From positions 1 to 64,000 of the forward strand of contig CAYWKV010000001.1 of NCBI GenBank assembly GCA_964458835.1: a stretch of DNA of 64,000 nt, written 5' to 3'. The position numbers and the translations under genes were made by a program. How positions within the stretch are numbered: the first letter of the stretch is position 1; every line of letters starts with the position of its first letter. The DNA comes from JAHJQQ01 sp964458835. GTDB taxonomy: Bacteria > Pseudomonadota > Gammaproteobacteria > Thiohalobacterales > Thiohalobacteraceae. Shown in pieces: positions 1-7,428 of the stretch. The notes beneath the pieces were generated by a model. The model was not told where the DNA came from. It saw only the letters and a program-made list of their open reading frames with translations, and searched no databases.

Positions 1-49
1 GTACTCACTTCGCAGCCTACTATTCTTTCATAGGCTACGAAGTGAGTAC
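1..49. promoter_or_regulatory. Near-perfect inverted repeat ahead of the lexA-like gene
   Basis: Arms at 1-19 and 31-49 are reverse complements except at one position, separated by an 11-nt AT-rich spacer. The right arm ends 3 nt before the ATG at 53. It is longer than a canonical LexA box (CTGT-N8-ACAG), which it does not contain. It could be the operator of the LexA-like repressor, or a hairpin masking the start of its mRNA. The 10 bases GCTACGAAGT of the right arm recur at 2326-2335, past the end of the cassette. Confidence 0.6.
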
Positions 50-52
50 ATT

Positions 53-652
53 ATGCCGACCCCCAGTCAAGACCGAACCTTGCGCTTCATCCGCGAGCAC
101 CTGGCCAGGCAGGGCCGCGCCCCGAGTCTGCGCGAGATTGCCGAGGGGCGGGGCCTGACCTCACGCGGTGCGGTGCGCCGCCATGTGCTGGCGCTCGCCG
201 AACAGGGCTATCTCCAGGTCGATCCCCGGCGCCATCACGGCATTACGCTGACCGACCGGGTCGCCGAGGAGACCCTGAGCCTGCCCCTGGTCGGGCGCAT
301 TGCGGCCGGCCGGCCCATCGAGGCGATTCCCGACGAGCAGACCATGAACCTGGCCGAGTTCCTGCTCGGTCCCAACCGGTATGCGCTGCGCGTGTTCGGC
401 GACTCGATGATCGGTGCCGGGATTCTCGACGGCGATACCGTGGTGGTGGAGCGCGGCGTCGCGCCCAAGGATGGCGACATCGTCGTCGCGTTGATCGATC
501 TGCAGGAAGCCACGCTCAAGCGCATCAAACGTCGCCCGGACGGCGCCCTCGAACTGATCGCGGAGAACCCCGCGATCCTGCCGATGATCTACCCGGCCAG
601 CCGGGTCTGTATACAAGGGATTGTTACCGGCCAGCTGCGCAGTTACCGGTAG
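53..652 (+). CDS. LexA/UmuD-like SOS repressor-protease
   Basis: A 199-residue LexA-type protein. Residues 1-65 look like the winged-helix DNA-binding domain of LexA (ending YLQVDPRRHHGITL), and residues 75-199 form an S24 peptidase domain. Visible features are an Ala-Gly cleavage site in GRIAAGRP near residue 84, the catalytic serine in FGDSMIGAGI and the lysine in ATLKRIK. Family knowledge predicts RecA-stimulated self-cleavage and loss of repression after DNA damage. It heads a tight cassette with the polymerase (7-nt gap) and the SRAP-like gene, so it probably controls both. Its operator is probably the inverted repeat at 1-49. It could be a full LexA paralogue or an UmuD with a DNA-binding head; the intact N-terminal domain favours a repressor. 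Confidence 0.9.
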   Translation: MPTPSQDRTLRFIREHLARQGRAPSLREIAEGRGLTSRGAVRRHVLALAEQGYLQVDPRRHHGITLTDRVAEETLSLPLVGRIAAGRPIEAIPDEQTMNLAEFLLGPNRYALRVFGDSMIGAGILDGDTVVVERGVAPKDGDIVVALIDLQEATLKRIKRRPDGALELIAENPAILPMIYPASRVCIQGIVTGQLRSYR

Positions 653-659
653 GTGTTGT

Positions 660-1892
660 ATGCGCACTGCGTTGTGGCCCCGCGCCATCCTCCTGGTGGA
701 CATGAATGCGTTCTTCGCGTCTGTTGAGCAACGCGACTGTCCCGAACTCCAAGGCCTACCCATCGGCATCACCAACGGCCTGACTGGCACCTGCATCATC
801 ACCAGTTCCTACGAGGCGCGTGCCTACGGCGTGAAAACCGGCATGCGGGTGCGTGAGGCCAAACAGCTGTGTCCGGACTTCATCCAGATCCCGGCGCGGC
901 CGCAACGCTATGCTCAGGTGTCTACGGCGATCATGGACGCGCTGACGACTATCTCGCCGGATATGGAGGTGTTCTCGGTCGACGAAGCGTTTCTCGATGT
1001 CACGCACTGCCAGCAGTTGTTGGGAACGCCCGAACAGATCGCACGGCGTACGAAGCAGACGGTCTATGAGGCCTCCGGTGTACTGTGTTCGGTCGGTGTC
1101 TCCGGGGACAAGACCACGGCGAAATACGCCGCCAAGCTGCACAAACCCGATGGCCTGACGGTCATTCCACCGTGGGACGCGGCAAAACGTCTGCACGATG
1201 TCCCCGTCACTGAACTGTGCGGCATCGCCGGCGGCATCGGCCGTTATCTCGCCGAACGCGGCGTGACTCACTGCGGACAGATGGCGAAGCTTCCGGTGAG
1301 TGAATTGGCGCGCCGCTTCGGCAATCTTGGCCGGCGCATCTGGCTGATGGCGCAAGGCCTCGATCCCGCGCCGGTCGAAACACGTGTCGCGCCACCTAAG
1401 AGCATCGGCCATGGCAAGGTGATGCCGCCGGGCACGCGCACGCCTGCCGTGATGCTTACTTACCTGGAACACATGAGCTTCAAGGTCGGTACGCGGCTGC
1501 GCCGCCACCAGTTGGTCGCACAGTCCTATTTCATCGGTCTGCGCACCGATCTCGGCTGGATCGGCAGCCATTATAAAACCGCGCAGCCGACCAACGACGG
1601 CACGCCGTTGATGGCGCTGTGCCGCACGATGCTCAATGAGTGCTGGTCGGGCGAGGGTGTGAGCCAAGTACAGGTGACCGCGCTCGACCCGCGTCCCGCC
1701 GAAGGTCAGTTGGATCTGTTCACGGAAACTGCCCATGACCCGAAACGCGATGCCGCCAACGCGGTGATGGATGCGATCAACCACCGCTACGGCGAATTCA
1801 CATTGGCACCCGCGCGCTTGCTGAACCGCTCCGACATGCCCAACGTCATCGCGCCCGCCTGGAAACCCTACGGCCATCGGCGGACGATCTGA
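660..1892 (+). CDS. Y-family DNA polymerase, UmuC/DinB type
   Basis: A 410-residue translesion polymerase. The first catalytic aspartate is in ILLVDMNAFFASVEQ and the acidic pair is in VFSVDEAFLD, both canonical for the palm domain. The segment SVGVSGDKTTAKYAAKLHKP matches the fingers/palm region, and the C-terminal little-finger region follows. The start at 660 has an AGGTG ribosome site and lies 7 nt after the repressor gene; earlier ATGs would overlap it without a good ribosome site. It should copy past lesions under SOS control. Its stop overlaps the next start as TGATG, so translation of the SRAP-like protein is probably coupled. There is no adjacent UmuD of normal type, so the LexA-like protein may also play that part. 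Confidence 0.92.
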   Translation: MRTALWPRAILLVDMNAFFASVEQRDCPELQGLPIGITNGLTGTCIITSSYEARAYGVKTGMRVREAKQLCPDFIQIPARPQRYAQVSTAIMDALTTISPDMEVFSVDEAFLDVTHCQQLLGTPEQIARRTKQTVYEASGVLCSVGVSGDKTTAKYAAKLHKPDGLTVIPPWDAAKRLHDVPVTELCGIAGGIGRYLAERGVTHCGQMAKLPVSELARRFGNLGRRIWLMAQGLDPAPVETRVAPPKSIGHGKVMPPGTRTPAVMLTYLEHMSFKVGTRLRRHQLVAQSYFIGLRTDLGWIGSHYKTAQPTNDGTPLMALCRTMLNECWSGEGVSQVQVTALDPRPAEGQLDLFTETAHDPKRDAANAVMDAINHRYGEFTLAPARLLNRSDMPNVIAPAWKPYGHRRTI

Positions 1893-2299
1893 TGTGCGGC
1901 GGCGTGTATTACAGCTTACAGGGTGAAGACGTTCGGGTGTACTTTCCGAACCCCAAGGCGCAGCTGCCCGTCAAAAAGAAAGATGGTGATGTGATCTTGC
2001 TGCCGTGGGGACGGCGCAAGGAGCAGGCCGGCGTTCTGCCGCTCGGCGGCTGGGCGCGGCTCGATTCGATCTATGCTGGCCGCTGGGATAAGTGGTTTCC
2101 GAAGCCGGTGAAGCTTATCGTCAAGAGCTTCATGGAGAAGGATATCGAGGGCAACAGCCATTGGTACGACCTGACCAAGGGCAAATGGATTCAGGGCGTG
2201 GTCGTGCGCGAGGGTCACGAACAGCGCGTATATGTCGTGACCGTCGATCCGCAACGCGAAGATGCCGTGCACGAGCGCTGGCCGCGCATTATGGCGTGA
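1892..2299 (+). CDS. Compact SRAP (HMCES/YedK-like) abasic-site protein
   Basis: The 135-residue product begins Met-Cys-Gly-Gly. SRAP proteins need a cysteine at position 2, exposed after methionine removal, to crosslink to abasic DNA. Other family landmarks can be aligned by eye: LLPWGR for the usual WGL.P, ARLDSI for NAR.E, FMEKD..G..HWYDL for the Glu-containing YEW segment, and VHERWPRIM for the HxRMP box holding the catalytic histidine. The family is normally about 200-230 residues, so this is a short version. Coupled translation with a translesion polymerase under a LexA-like repressor fits a role in protecting or flagging abasic sites in single-stranded DNA, for example during transfer. 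The family call rests on motif spacing only. Confidence 0.7.
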   Translation: MCGGVYYSLQGEDVRVYFPNPKAQLPVKKKDGDVILLPWGRRKEQAGVLPLGGWARLDSIYAGRWDKWFPKPVKLIVKSFMEKDIEGNSHWYDLTKGKWIQGVVVREGHEQRVYVVTVDPQREDAVHERWPRIMA

Positions 2300-2462
2300 T
2301 GACGGGGAGCGTAGAATACAGATTAGCTACGAAGTTTCCGCATTGGTCGTACCCGTCCGACCGCATGAGCCAGGCGACTACCGAAGCGGCGGCAACAATC
2401 ATCGCGAATATGCCAAGCTTTACTGTATCCATTGAGGTTCCGAGCCGCTGCTCAGTATCCAT
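2289..2462 (-). CDS. Small single-pass membrane protein
   Basis: A 57-residue minus-strand ORF with a strong GGGGAGG ribosome site 6 nt before its ATG. It has one hydrophobic segment (LGIFAMIVAAASVVAWLM, about residues 17-34) and a short polar C-terminus with one cysteine. It is convergent with the SRAP-like gene, overlapping its last 11 nt, and divergent from the csrA-like gene, so the two share the 2463-2551 promoter region. I do not recognise a family. The strong ribosome site and the clear membrane span are the only support. Confidence 0.5.
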   Translation of the reverse strand: MDTEQRLGTSMDTVKLGIFAMIVAAASVVAWLMRSDGYDQCGNFVANLYSTLPVITP

Positions 2463-2482
2463 TGTTTTCCTCCCCCGCAGTC

Positions 2483-2513
2483 TTGATACTTTTGGCTTTT
2501 TCTGGAATATACT
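2483..2513 (+). promoter_or_regulatory. Putative promoter of the csrA-like gene
   Basis: TTGATA at 2483-2488 and TATACT at 2508-2513 resemble sigma-70 boxes. The 19-nt spacer is long, and AATATA two bases upstream would give 17. The start codon at 2552 follows by about 40 nt, after an AGGAGG ribosome site. Confidence 0.4.
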
Positions 2514-2551
2514 CCGGCCTGTAGGAAAATCATAATCGGCAGGAGGCTGAT

Positions 2552-2761
2552 ATGTTGACGTTGACACGCCGTGTAGGCGAAACACTGGTTGTTGAACCGT
2601 TTTCTGATGTTAATCCTGGAATGACAATTGGTGAGTTGTTTGCCAACGGACCAATCATCATTGCGATTCATGCTGTCCATAACCGGAATCAAGTGCGGCT
2701 TGGGATTGAAGCGCCGGATGAGCTTTCGGTTGCGAGGACAGAGTTGTTAGGGACTACATAA
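2552..2761 (+). CDS. csrA: CsrA-family RNA-binding regulator with an insertion
   Basis: The 69-residue protein opens MLTLTRRVGETLVVE, the signature first strand of CsrA/RsmA, and carries NQVRLGIEAPDELSVAR, which matches the NQVRIGI.AP.e..V.R core including the key arginine. Between these, residues 17-45 are longer than the roughly 10-residue loop of ordinary CsrA (about 61 residues in total), so the middle strands are remodelled, as in RsmN-like variants. CsrA dimers bind ANGGA in hairpin loops and over Shine-Dalgarno sites to repress translation. The element has many leaders with GGA-containing loops near the ribosome site, so these are its obvious candidate targets. The ribosome site AGGAGG lies 5 nt before the start. 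Confidence 0.85.
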   Translation: MLTLTRRVGETLVVEPFSDVNPGMTIGELFANGPIIIAIHAVHNRNQVRLGIEAPDELSVARTELLGTT

Positions 2762-2783
2762 AAACGCGAATTAAGGGAAGCAA

Positions 2784-3692
2784 ATGAGACTGCGTTACAC
2801 CATCCTACTTCTCGTCCTAGCTATTGGTGTTGCTGGCTGCAAACAGACACTCGTTCGTCCTGATTCGAGAACGGATATGGATGTCGTCATCCATCCGTAT
2901 GTGGAGAGTGGGCATGAGCAAGCGCAGTATGCGAAAGCGGATGCTTTAATTGCTGTGGGCAAACAGCGAGAAGCGGATCAGTTGCTCGTTGATCTCGCAC
3001 AAGAAGGTTATCCGCCAGCCCTTAAGAGGCTATTACCTATCGAGTATACCGAACTCCGAGGGGTTATCCTCACGCCGGCACTAGAGAACAAATATGCGAC
3101 GTATCAACGAGACGGATCGGTGAAGCCGCATTGGGCGCTCGAAAAGCTAGCGCAGGAAGGAGACCATGACGGGACGTTCTTGTACTGGAACTATATCTAC
3201 ATCGACAAGAAAACAAGTACGCGTCCGCCGCTAGCGCTCGCAGCTATGAAATATCTGGCGGACAACGGGCATGCGGACGCGCTCGTTACTCTCACGGATT
3301 ACTATCTTGGGAAAGACCTTGGGCGTGCACAGACCGTTAAGGGAACAAAGATAAGGTCAGGCCCGTACGATGATCCGAAATGCTGCCTGACAAATGAGCA
3401 GGCGAGATATTCAGAAGCGTACGTCAGTAAATACTTTGACTATGTCAAGGCACACGCCGGTCGTGCGGATATCCTTCTTCCAGATCGGTTTGTGGGATAT
3501 CCGCTGGCTTTGGCGATTCGATATCAGCGTCTTGAACAATATGAGAAAGCAAAGTACTGGATGAATCAAACTATCAGCCATTACGATCAGTTTTTGGAAT
3601 TATGCAGAAGGTCTGGTGGTCGAGGGTTGTTCGTGGACGCAAAAGATTATGCGGAGTTTCAGTTGGCGGCATACGAAAAGCTGGGATATTAG
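2784..3692 (+). CDS. Lipoprotein with Sel1/TPR-like repeats
   Basis: The 302-residue protein has a lipoprotein signal peptide ending in the lipobox VAGC (Cys at about residue 19). Helical-repeat segments follow, such as ADALIAVGKQREADQLLVDLAQEG and ALAAMKYLADNGHADALVTLTDYYLG, the size-and-alanine pattern of Sel1/TPR repeats. It is probably anchored to a membrane facing the periplasm. The gene follows the csrA-like gene by 22 nt and may share its transcript. GC content is lower here than in the SOS cassette, which suggests a separate origin. The function is unknown. Confidence 0.6.
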   Translation: MRLRYTILLLVLAIGVAGCKQTLVRPDSRTDMDVVIHPYVESGHEQAQYAKADALIAVGKQREADQLLVDLAQEGYPPALKRLLPIEYTELRGVILTPALENKYATYQRDGSVKPHWALEKLAQEGDHDGTFLYWNYIYIDKKTSTRPPLALAAMKYLADNGHADALVTLTDYYLGKDLGRAQTVKGTKIRSGPYDDPKCCLTNEQARYSEAYVSKYFDYVKAHAGRADILLPDRFVGYPLALAIRYQRLEQYEKAKYWMNQTISHYDQFLELCRRSGGRGLFVDAKDYAEFQLAAYEKLGY

Positions 3693-3845
3693 GGTGGGGG
3701 TGCGGAATTGTGATGGACGAGACTGCGACCGACTTGGACGACGTTAAGTCTAGAGAAAGGAAACACAGAAGCCATTGGTAGACGCCCACCGAATGCCCGC
3801 TGGCCACGGCGCGGCCTACGCAATATGCAGATCAACCAAAAAATA

Positions 3846-3869
3846 CCCGGCCTCCGATGAGAGGCCGGG
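3846..3869 (-). terminator. Rho-independent terminator of the PcfJ-like gene
   Basis: A perfect 9-bp stem (3846-3854 with 3861-3869) with a 6-nt loop is followed on the minus strand by a run of six T. It lies 19 nt past the stop of the gene ending at 3888. The region 3693-3845, downstream of the lipoprotein gene, holds no other feature I can support. Confidence 0.85.
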
Positions 3870-3887
3870 CTGGCAATATACTAAGAA

Positions 3888-5021
3888 CTAGTCGATCTCG
3901 ATCCCTGTCTCAATCTCACGCGTATTTGAGAAAGCGCAGGTCGTTTCCGTATACCGCGTGTTGATCTCCATCGATACCGTGCCCTCCGCCACGTTGATAA
4001 CCATCTCACCATAGCCGCCATCGTCGTTATACCAGTCGACGTCAGTCTCCTCGAGATAGTCATCCGCGATCACTTCGATCGCGTCACTGAGCGATTTACG
4101 CACGGTTTCTTGAGCCACTACCCAGGTGCCCTCATCGAAGTGGCGACTGTTAACCAGCACATCCACAACGATATTAGCCTCGTCGATCTGAACATCGTAA
4201 TCGACGGACTGTATCGACCCGCTGTCACCACCGCCATCGAACGAGACGCGGACCTCAGCAACATCTGCGGTCCTGAGGTGAGGCAGCACGCGGCGCAGGT
4301 TTTCCATGTACAGCCGACCTGCGGGCGCTGATGCCGCATCTACCACCGCATGGTCCTTGATGGAGATACCCATCATTCCACGAATGTGCAGATTCACCTC
4401 CCTGGGTGGCAGGGCATTATACTGGCCCTTGATCTGCCCGATCCGTAGCGGTTGCTCTGCATTACCAGTCAGATAGAGTTGGACCGTCCAACGCCGCCCC
4501 GCGGCAAATACCGCCGCAATGGCGCAGTGACCACTGTTGACCTGGTCATGGTAACTGGCCACACAGTGACGCTGTCTCAGTCCCTCCATGCCGAGCCGGC
4601 GACTGGTTCGGATCAGGTAGCCGGAGATATCGTCCGGCATGACCGCGTCGAACGCTGACAGATCGTAGACCACATTGGCGCCGGCCAGGCGTTTCAGCGT
4701 TGCCAACCTGGACAGGCGATCATGCTCCTGCTTCCAACGCGCCGGGCTCCACCCGAGGTTAATCCGTCTGCGAAGCTCGCTCGCCATACGGATTGTGTCC
4801 TTTACTGGGACGCCCTGGGATTGCAGGTACAGGTACCCTACAGCGAAAGGCAGCAAACGCTGAGCGTCCTTCTGGACGCTCGGGTCGAGCCGACCTGCGG
4901 CCAGAATCATTGACAGGGCCTCTTCATCCAGTTGTCCCGCTTGGAGGAGCTTCTGGAACGGCGTCTCGACCTTGCGCGGGTAGTGTCTGAGTTCACCGAG
5001 AGAGACAGTCATCATACTCAC
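3888..5021 (-). CDS. PcfJ-like domain fused to a DUF6878-like domain
   Basis: A 377-residue protein. Residues about 120-230 have the PcfJ pattern: a helical lead-in, then LRQRHCVASYHDQVNSGHC with the conserved HC..SY, then RWTVQL and the QIKGQYN segment (family consensus Q..G..N). Residues about 255-370 carry VRVSFDGGGDSGSIQSV and a late WYNDDGGYGEMVINV segment, which I associate with DUF6878 proteins of plasmids. PcfJ genes are named from enterococcal conjugative plasmids; their biochemical role is not known. The start is GTG in a GTGA overlap with the upstream DUF6915 gene, with GGAGGG 7 nt before it. The fusion is unusual. The second domain assignment is from memory of the motif and is less certain than the first. 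Confidence 0.6.
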   Translation of the reverse strand: MSMMTVSLGELRHYPRKVETPFQKLLQAGQLDEEALSMILAAGRLDPSVQKDAQRLLPFAVGYLYLQSQGVPVKDTIRMASELRRRINLGWSPARWKQEHDRLSRLATLKRLAGANVVYDLSAFDAVMPDDISGYLIRTSRRLGMEGLRQRHCVASYHDQVNSGHCAIAAVFAAGRRWTVQLYLTGNAEQPLRIGQIKGQYNALPPREVNLHIRGMMGISIKDHAVVDAASAPAGRLYMENLRRVLPHLRTADVAEVRVSFDGGGDSGSIQSVDYDVQIDEANIVVDVLVNSRHFDEGTWVVAQETVRKSLSDAIEVIADDYLEETDVDWYNDDGGYGEMVINVAEGTVSMEINTRYTETTCAFSNTREIETGIEID

Positions 5022-5377
5022 TTGTCAGCCCTCCGTGTCCCGTGCCTGACTAGCGATCCACGGGCCATCCACGGTTCCGGCTGGATCCTGGACAGCCAGT
5101 CTGCAAGGTTCGGGATCCGTCCCCCGCAGTCCTCGATGACATGCTGCTCACCGATGTATCGTACGGGGACCTGCTTCCCATCACTGTTGGTGATGGTGAT
5201 CCCAAAGACACGTTCGGCCTCGAAGATTCCCTCGGCATGGTGCCGCAAAGCACGGTGTCGAAAGTCACAGAAGGATTCCTTGGTGGCGTCGAACCATTCG
5301 TGGATCGGGATGTAGTCTTCCGGGGCTCCGCCGAAGGTCTTGGCGGACGACACGGCGTGATAGTACACATGCGTCAT
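5018..5377 (-). CDS. DUF6915-family protein
   Basis: A 119-residue protein. The start at 5377 is chosen because AAGGAG lies 7 nt upstream; an ATG 12 codons earlier has none. The sequence contains DYIPIHEWFDATKESFCDFRH, ALRHHAEGIFEAERVFG and NSDGK.VPVRYIGEQHV, landmarks of DUF6915, a family common on proteobacterial mobile elements and phages. The many conserved His, Asp and Glu residues (HEWFD, RHHAEG, GEQHV) suggest a metal or ligand site, but no activity is established. It is translationally coupled to the PcfJ-like gene and has its own structured leader. Confidence 0.7.
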   Translation of the reverse strand: MTHVYYHAVSSAKTFGGAPEDYIPIHEWFDATKESFCDFRHRALRHHAEGIFEAERVFGITITNSDGKQVPVRYIGEQHVIEDCGGRIPNLADWLSRIQPEPWMARGSLVRHGTRRADK

Positions 5378-5404
5378 GTGCTTCTCCTTGATCGTGTGAT
5401 GAAG

Positions 5405-5445
5405 GGGAAACACCCCCGTACCGGGGAGATGTCTCCCCGGTGGGG
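5405..5445 (-). promoter_or_regulatory. GC-rich leader hairpin of the DUF6915 gene
   Basis: The inner palindrome 5420-5441 pairs 10 bp around a 2-nt loop, and flanking C/G runs can extend it. The minus-strand bases GTGTTTCC (5405-5412) can pair, with two G-U pairs, to GGAGACAT within the palindrome. The overlapping segment TTTCCCCTT is complementary to the ribosome site AAGGAGAAG with one mismatch. It resembles the downstream half of the repeated leaders elsewhere but lacks their GGTAGCTGGCC core. Confidence 0.5.
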
Positions 5446-5490
5446 TTCGTGGGCAAGGTGTTAGACCGCCACCCTTCGGCTAACCAGCGA

Positions 5491-5697
5491 CTACTCGGTC
5501 ATCGTCCCGGTGCTGGCCGCCAGTTCAGCAGCATCCAACATCGCCTCAAATGCCTCGATCTCGCACTCACCATCTTCGAACTGCCGCTGTACCTCGCACA
5601 CCTCCGGTGTCGGAAGGGCGTAAGCTCGTTCGTGAGCTGCGTCCCAGCGGACCTGCAGCGCGCGAAAGTCGATCATGATACGACTTGCATCAGACAT
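5491..5697 (-). CDS. Small acidic hypothetical protein
   Basis: A 68-residue protein rich in Glu and Asp, predicted largely helical (FRALQVRWDAAHERAYALP, CEVQRQFEDGECEIEAFEAML). The ribosome site GAGGAGG lies 4 nt before the ATG. It sits between the primase gene (52 nt upstream) and the DUF6915 leader. I recognise no family. Its size and charge would fit an accessory or anti-host factor, but nothing in the sequence shows that. Confidence 0.55.
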   Translation of the reverse strand: MSDASRIMIDFRALQVRWDAAHERAYALPTPEVCEVQRQFEDGECEIEAFEAMLDAAELAASTGTMTE

Positions 5698-5749
5698 ACA
5701 TCCTCCTCAGGATCCGTCGAGGGCAACCACTGCCCTCGACTCAATCCAT

Positions 5750-6895
5750 TCAGGCACTGACTCGCCGATCGAGTAGAGCCTGGTAACGTGCCAAGTCCGG
5801 GAACGCCGACTTGCTGCGCTGGTTCAAGACATCTAACCAGTCGACGCCTTTTGCGCCCTCCGGAATCGGCATGGAAGGCAGCAGGGCAATTGCCTTGCGT
5901 CCTTCTTCCCGTAGCCGCTTGACCAAAGCCTCTGCCGCTTGATAGCCCGCCCCGCTGACATCCTTATCCGCGAAGACGTACACGGTCGTGATGTGACGGG
6001 GAAACTGGACGGCCTTGAGCATGGCCGCACTCACGGCGGCAAGCATCGGCAGCCCCATGGCCTCCTGGCAGGCAAACCCAGTTTCGAAACCTTCCGTGAT
6101 CCCAGCCTGACTGCTGCAGGAAATATCCGACAGTTGGATGGCTGCCCCCGACAATGTCATTCCTTCGGGAATGGCTACGAGACGTTTGCAGTCCGTGCCG
6201 TACTTTGTACCGTCGGCGGTCAGGTACAACCTATGCAATCCAACCATGCTGCCTCGGACGTCTGTCACTCGGGCAATCACCCCCGGCGTCTTGACCATCT
6301 CGCCGGTGTCCTTGTCCAGATAGGTCAAGCGTTCGACATAACGCAGACTGGATGACATGCCCCCTCGGACATCCCGCAGGCCTCGGCGCGCGAAATACAG
6401 ACGTGCCGGTTCGGCCGCGGGTTGGTCCAACGGTATACCCAGATCCCACAATCGCTGGATCTTGCCACGATAGGCCGTGAGCTCCTCGTCCGTGGGCATG
6501 GCACGCGGGGGTGCCGGAACCGGCACCGGTTTGTTCGGTGCCGGCATCGCACCCTGGCCGAGACCTAGATGGCTAGCGACTGCCTCCAGGGCTTCCCTGA
6601 AACGCCAGCCGTTCAGCCACATCAGCATCTCGAAGCCATCATGGCGGGCGCCGCAGGTATTGCAGCAACCACCACCCGTCCGATTCGCGTCCTTAAAGAA
6701 GCGGAACCCATCCTTGCTCGGTTTGTCGCGCCCCGTGTTATGGGCGGGACTCGGGCATGGAACATGATGTGGCTTCTTTTCAGCGGCGTGCGCAAGTTCC
6801 GGCGCCAACGACACCAGGATTTCGAGCCAACGTCCATCAGCGGCCCTGCGCACCTCATCCCGCCATTGGCGGTACTGATCAAGTTTCGATGACAT
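5750..6895 (-). CDS. P4-type DNA primase with zinc finger and Toprim domain
   Basis: The 381-residue protein has an N-terminal zinc motif made of CPSPAH near residue 47 and CCNTCG near residue 76, as in P4 alpha and related plasmid primases. A linker and a Toprim domain follow: ITEGFETGFA (acidic residue), then TTVYVFADKDVSGAGYQAA holding the DxD pair. It should make RNA primers for lagging-strand or post-transfer complementary-strand synthesis. It lacks the helicase part of P4 alpha, so it resembles stand-alone mobile-element primases. The start at 6895 is the first ATG of the frame. Confidence 0.85.
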   Translation of the reverse strand: MSSKLDQYRQWRDEVRRAADGRWLEILVSLAPELAHAAEKKPHHVPCPSPAHNTGRDKPSKDGFRFFKDANRTGGGCCNTCGARHDGFEMLMWLNGWRFREALEAVASHLGLGQGAMPAPNKPVPVPAPPRAMPTDEELTAYRGKIQRLWDLGIPLDQPAAEPARLYFARRGLRDVRGGMSSSLRYVERLTYLDKDTGEMVKTPGVIARVTDVRGSMVGLHRLYLTADGTKYGTDCKRLVAIPEGMTLSGAAIQLSDISCSSQAGITEGFETGFACQEAMGLPMLAAVSAAMLKAVQFPRHITTVYVFADKDVSGAGYQAAEALVKRLREEGRKAIALLPSMPIPEGAKGVDWLDVLNQRSKSAFPDLARYQALLDRRVSA

Positions 6896-6913
6896 ATCAA
6901 TCCCTCGTACCGT

Positions 6914-7180
6914 TCAATGGTGGACGTTCGTCGTTCGTTGTGCCTGGATGGACAGTGATGTCGCTGACTCGATCCAGTTCCCGAAACGCTCTGCGTGACC
7001 CCGTTCGCCGAAACCGGCAAGCCGATCTGCGTCCGTGGCACGCACCGGTGTCATTGAAGCTCTGCGTACTTCCCAGGCGAATGGGACTGCCCAGGCGCAG
7101 TGTTCGAGTGACACGATGAATATCTCGCCGGGTTGCGGCGGATCGGTCCTCAGTTCATGAAGACTTGCGTAGATACGCAT
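6914..7180 (-). CDS. Small protein, paralogue of 7429-7650
   Basis: An 88-residue protein beginning MRIYASLHELRTDPPQPGEIFIV. The opening pattern Y.SL.E....PP.PG.IFI is shared with the product of 7429-7650, so the two look like diverged duplicates. The start at 7180 follows GGAGGG by 7 nt; the longer frame upstream runs through the structured leader and is not used. A conserved aromatic stretch (CAWAVPFAWEV) follows. The function is unknown. It is the first gene after repeated leader A and lies just upstream of the primase gene. Confidence 0.6.
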   Translation of the reverse strand: MRIYASLHELRTDPPQPGEIFIVSLEHCAWAVPFAWEVRRASMTPVRATDADRLAGFGERGHAERFGNWIESATSLSIQAQRTTNVHH

Positions 7181-7331
7181 TGGAATTGCCCTCCGTATAG
7201 GTGGGCGACCAACCCCGTCGGGGTTGAATCGACCCGATGGGGATTCGTTCGGATTCTCCATCCGAGCGGGTGGCACACCTGTCGGCATACCCCTGCTGCT
7301 TGAAGGCCAGCTACCTGATCCGCTTGCGCGG
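7181..7331 (-). promoter_or_regulatory. Repeated structured leader, copy A
   Basis: Read on the minus strand: stem-loop P1 at 7320-7331 (CCGC-GCAA-GCGG, a GNRA tetraloop), then the core GGTAGCTGGCC-TTC-AAGCAGCAGG at 7292-7315 (3-nt spacer class), then a second hairpin in which CCCC-A-TCGGG pairs with CCCCGA-C-GGGG. It starts right after a terminator, so it belongs to a new transcript for the gene at 7180. Confidence 0.65.
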
Positions 7332-7384
7332 GTTGGAAATCGTTCCTGCGAAACAGCCCTCAGCCGCTTGGCACGAACGATTCT

Positions 7385-7416
7385 GAAAAAAAGCAGCGGG
7401 GTACCAATGTACCCCG
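7385..7416 (-). terminator. Rho-independent terminator
   Basis: An 8-bp perfect stem (7397-7404 with 7409-7416) with a 4-nt loop. After CTGC a run of seven T follows on the minus strand. It ends the transcript of the gene whose stop is at 7429. Confidence 0.8.
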
Positions 7417-7428
7417 TGCCATGGCCCG

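Noticed and set aside
756..1877. Minus-strand ORF of 373 codons opposite the Y-family polymerase
   Set aside because: It mirrors the polymerase codons and shows no domain or start signal.
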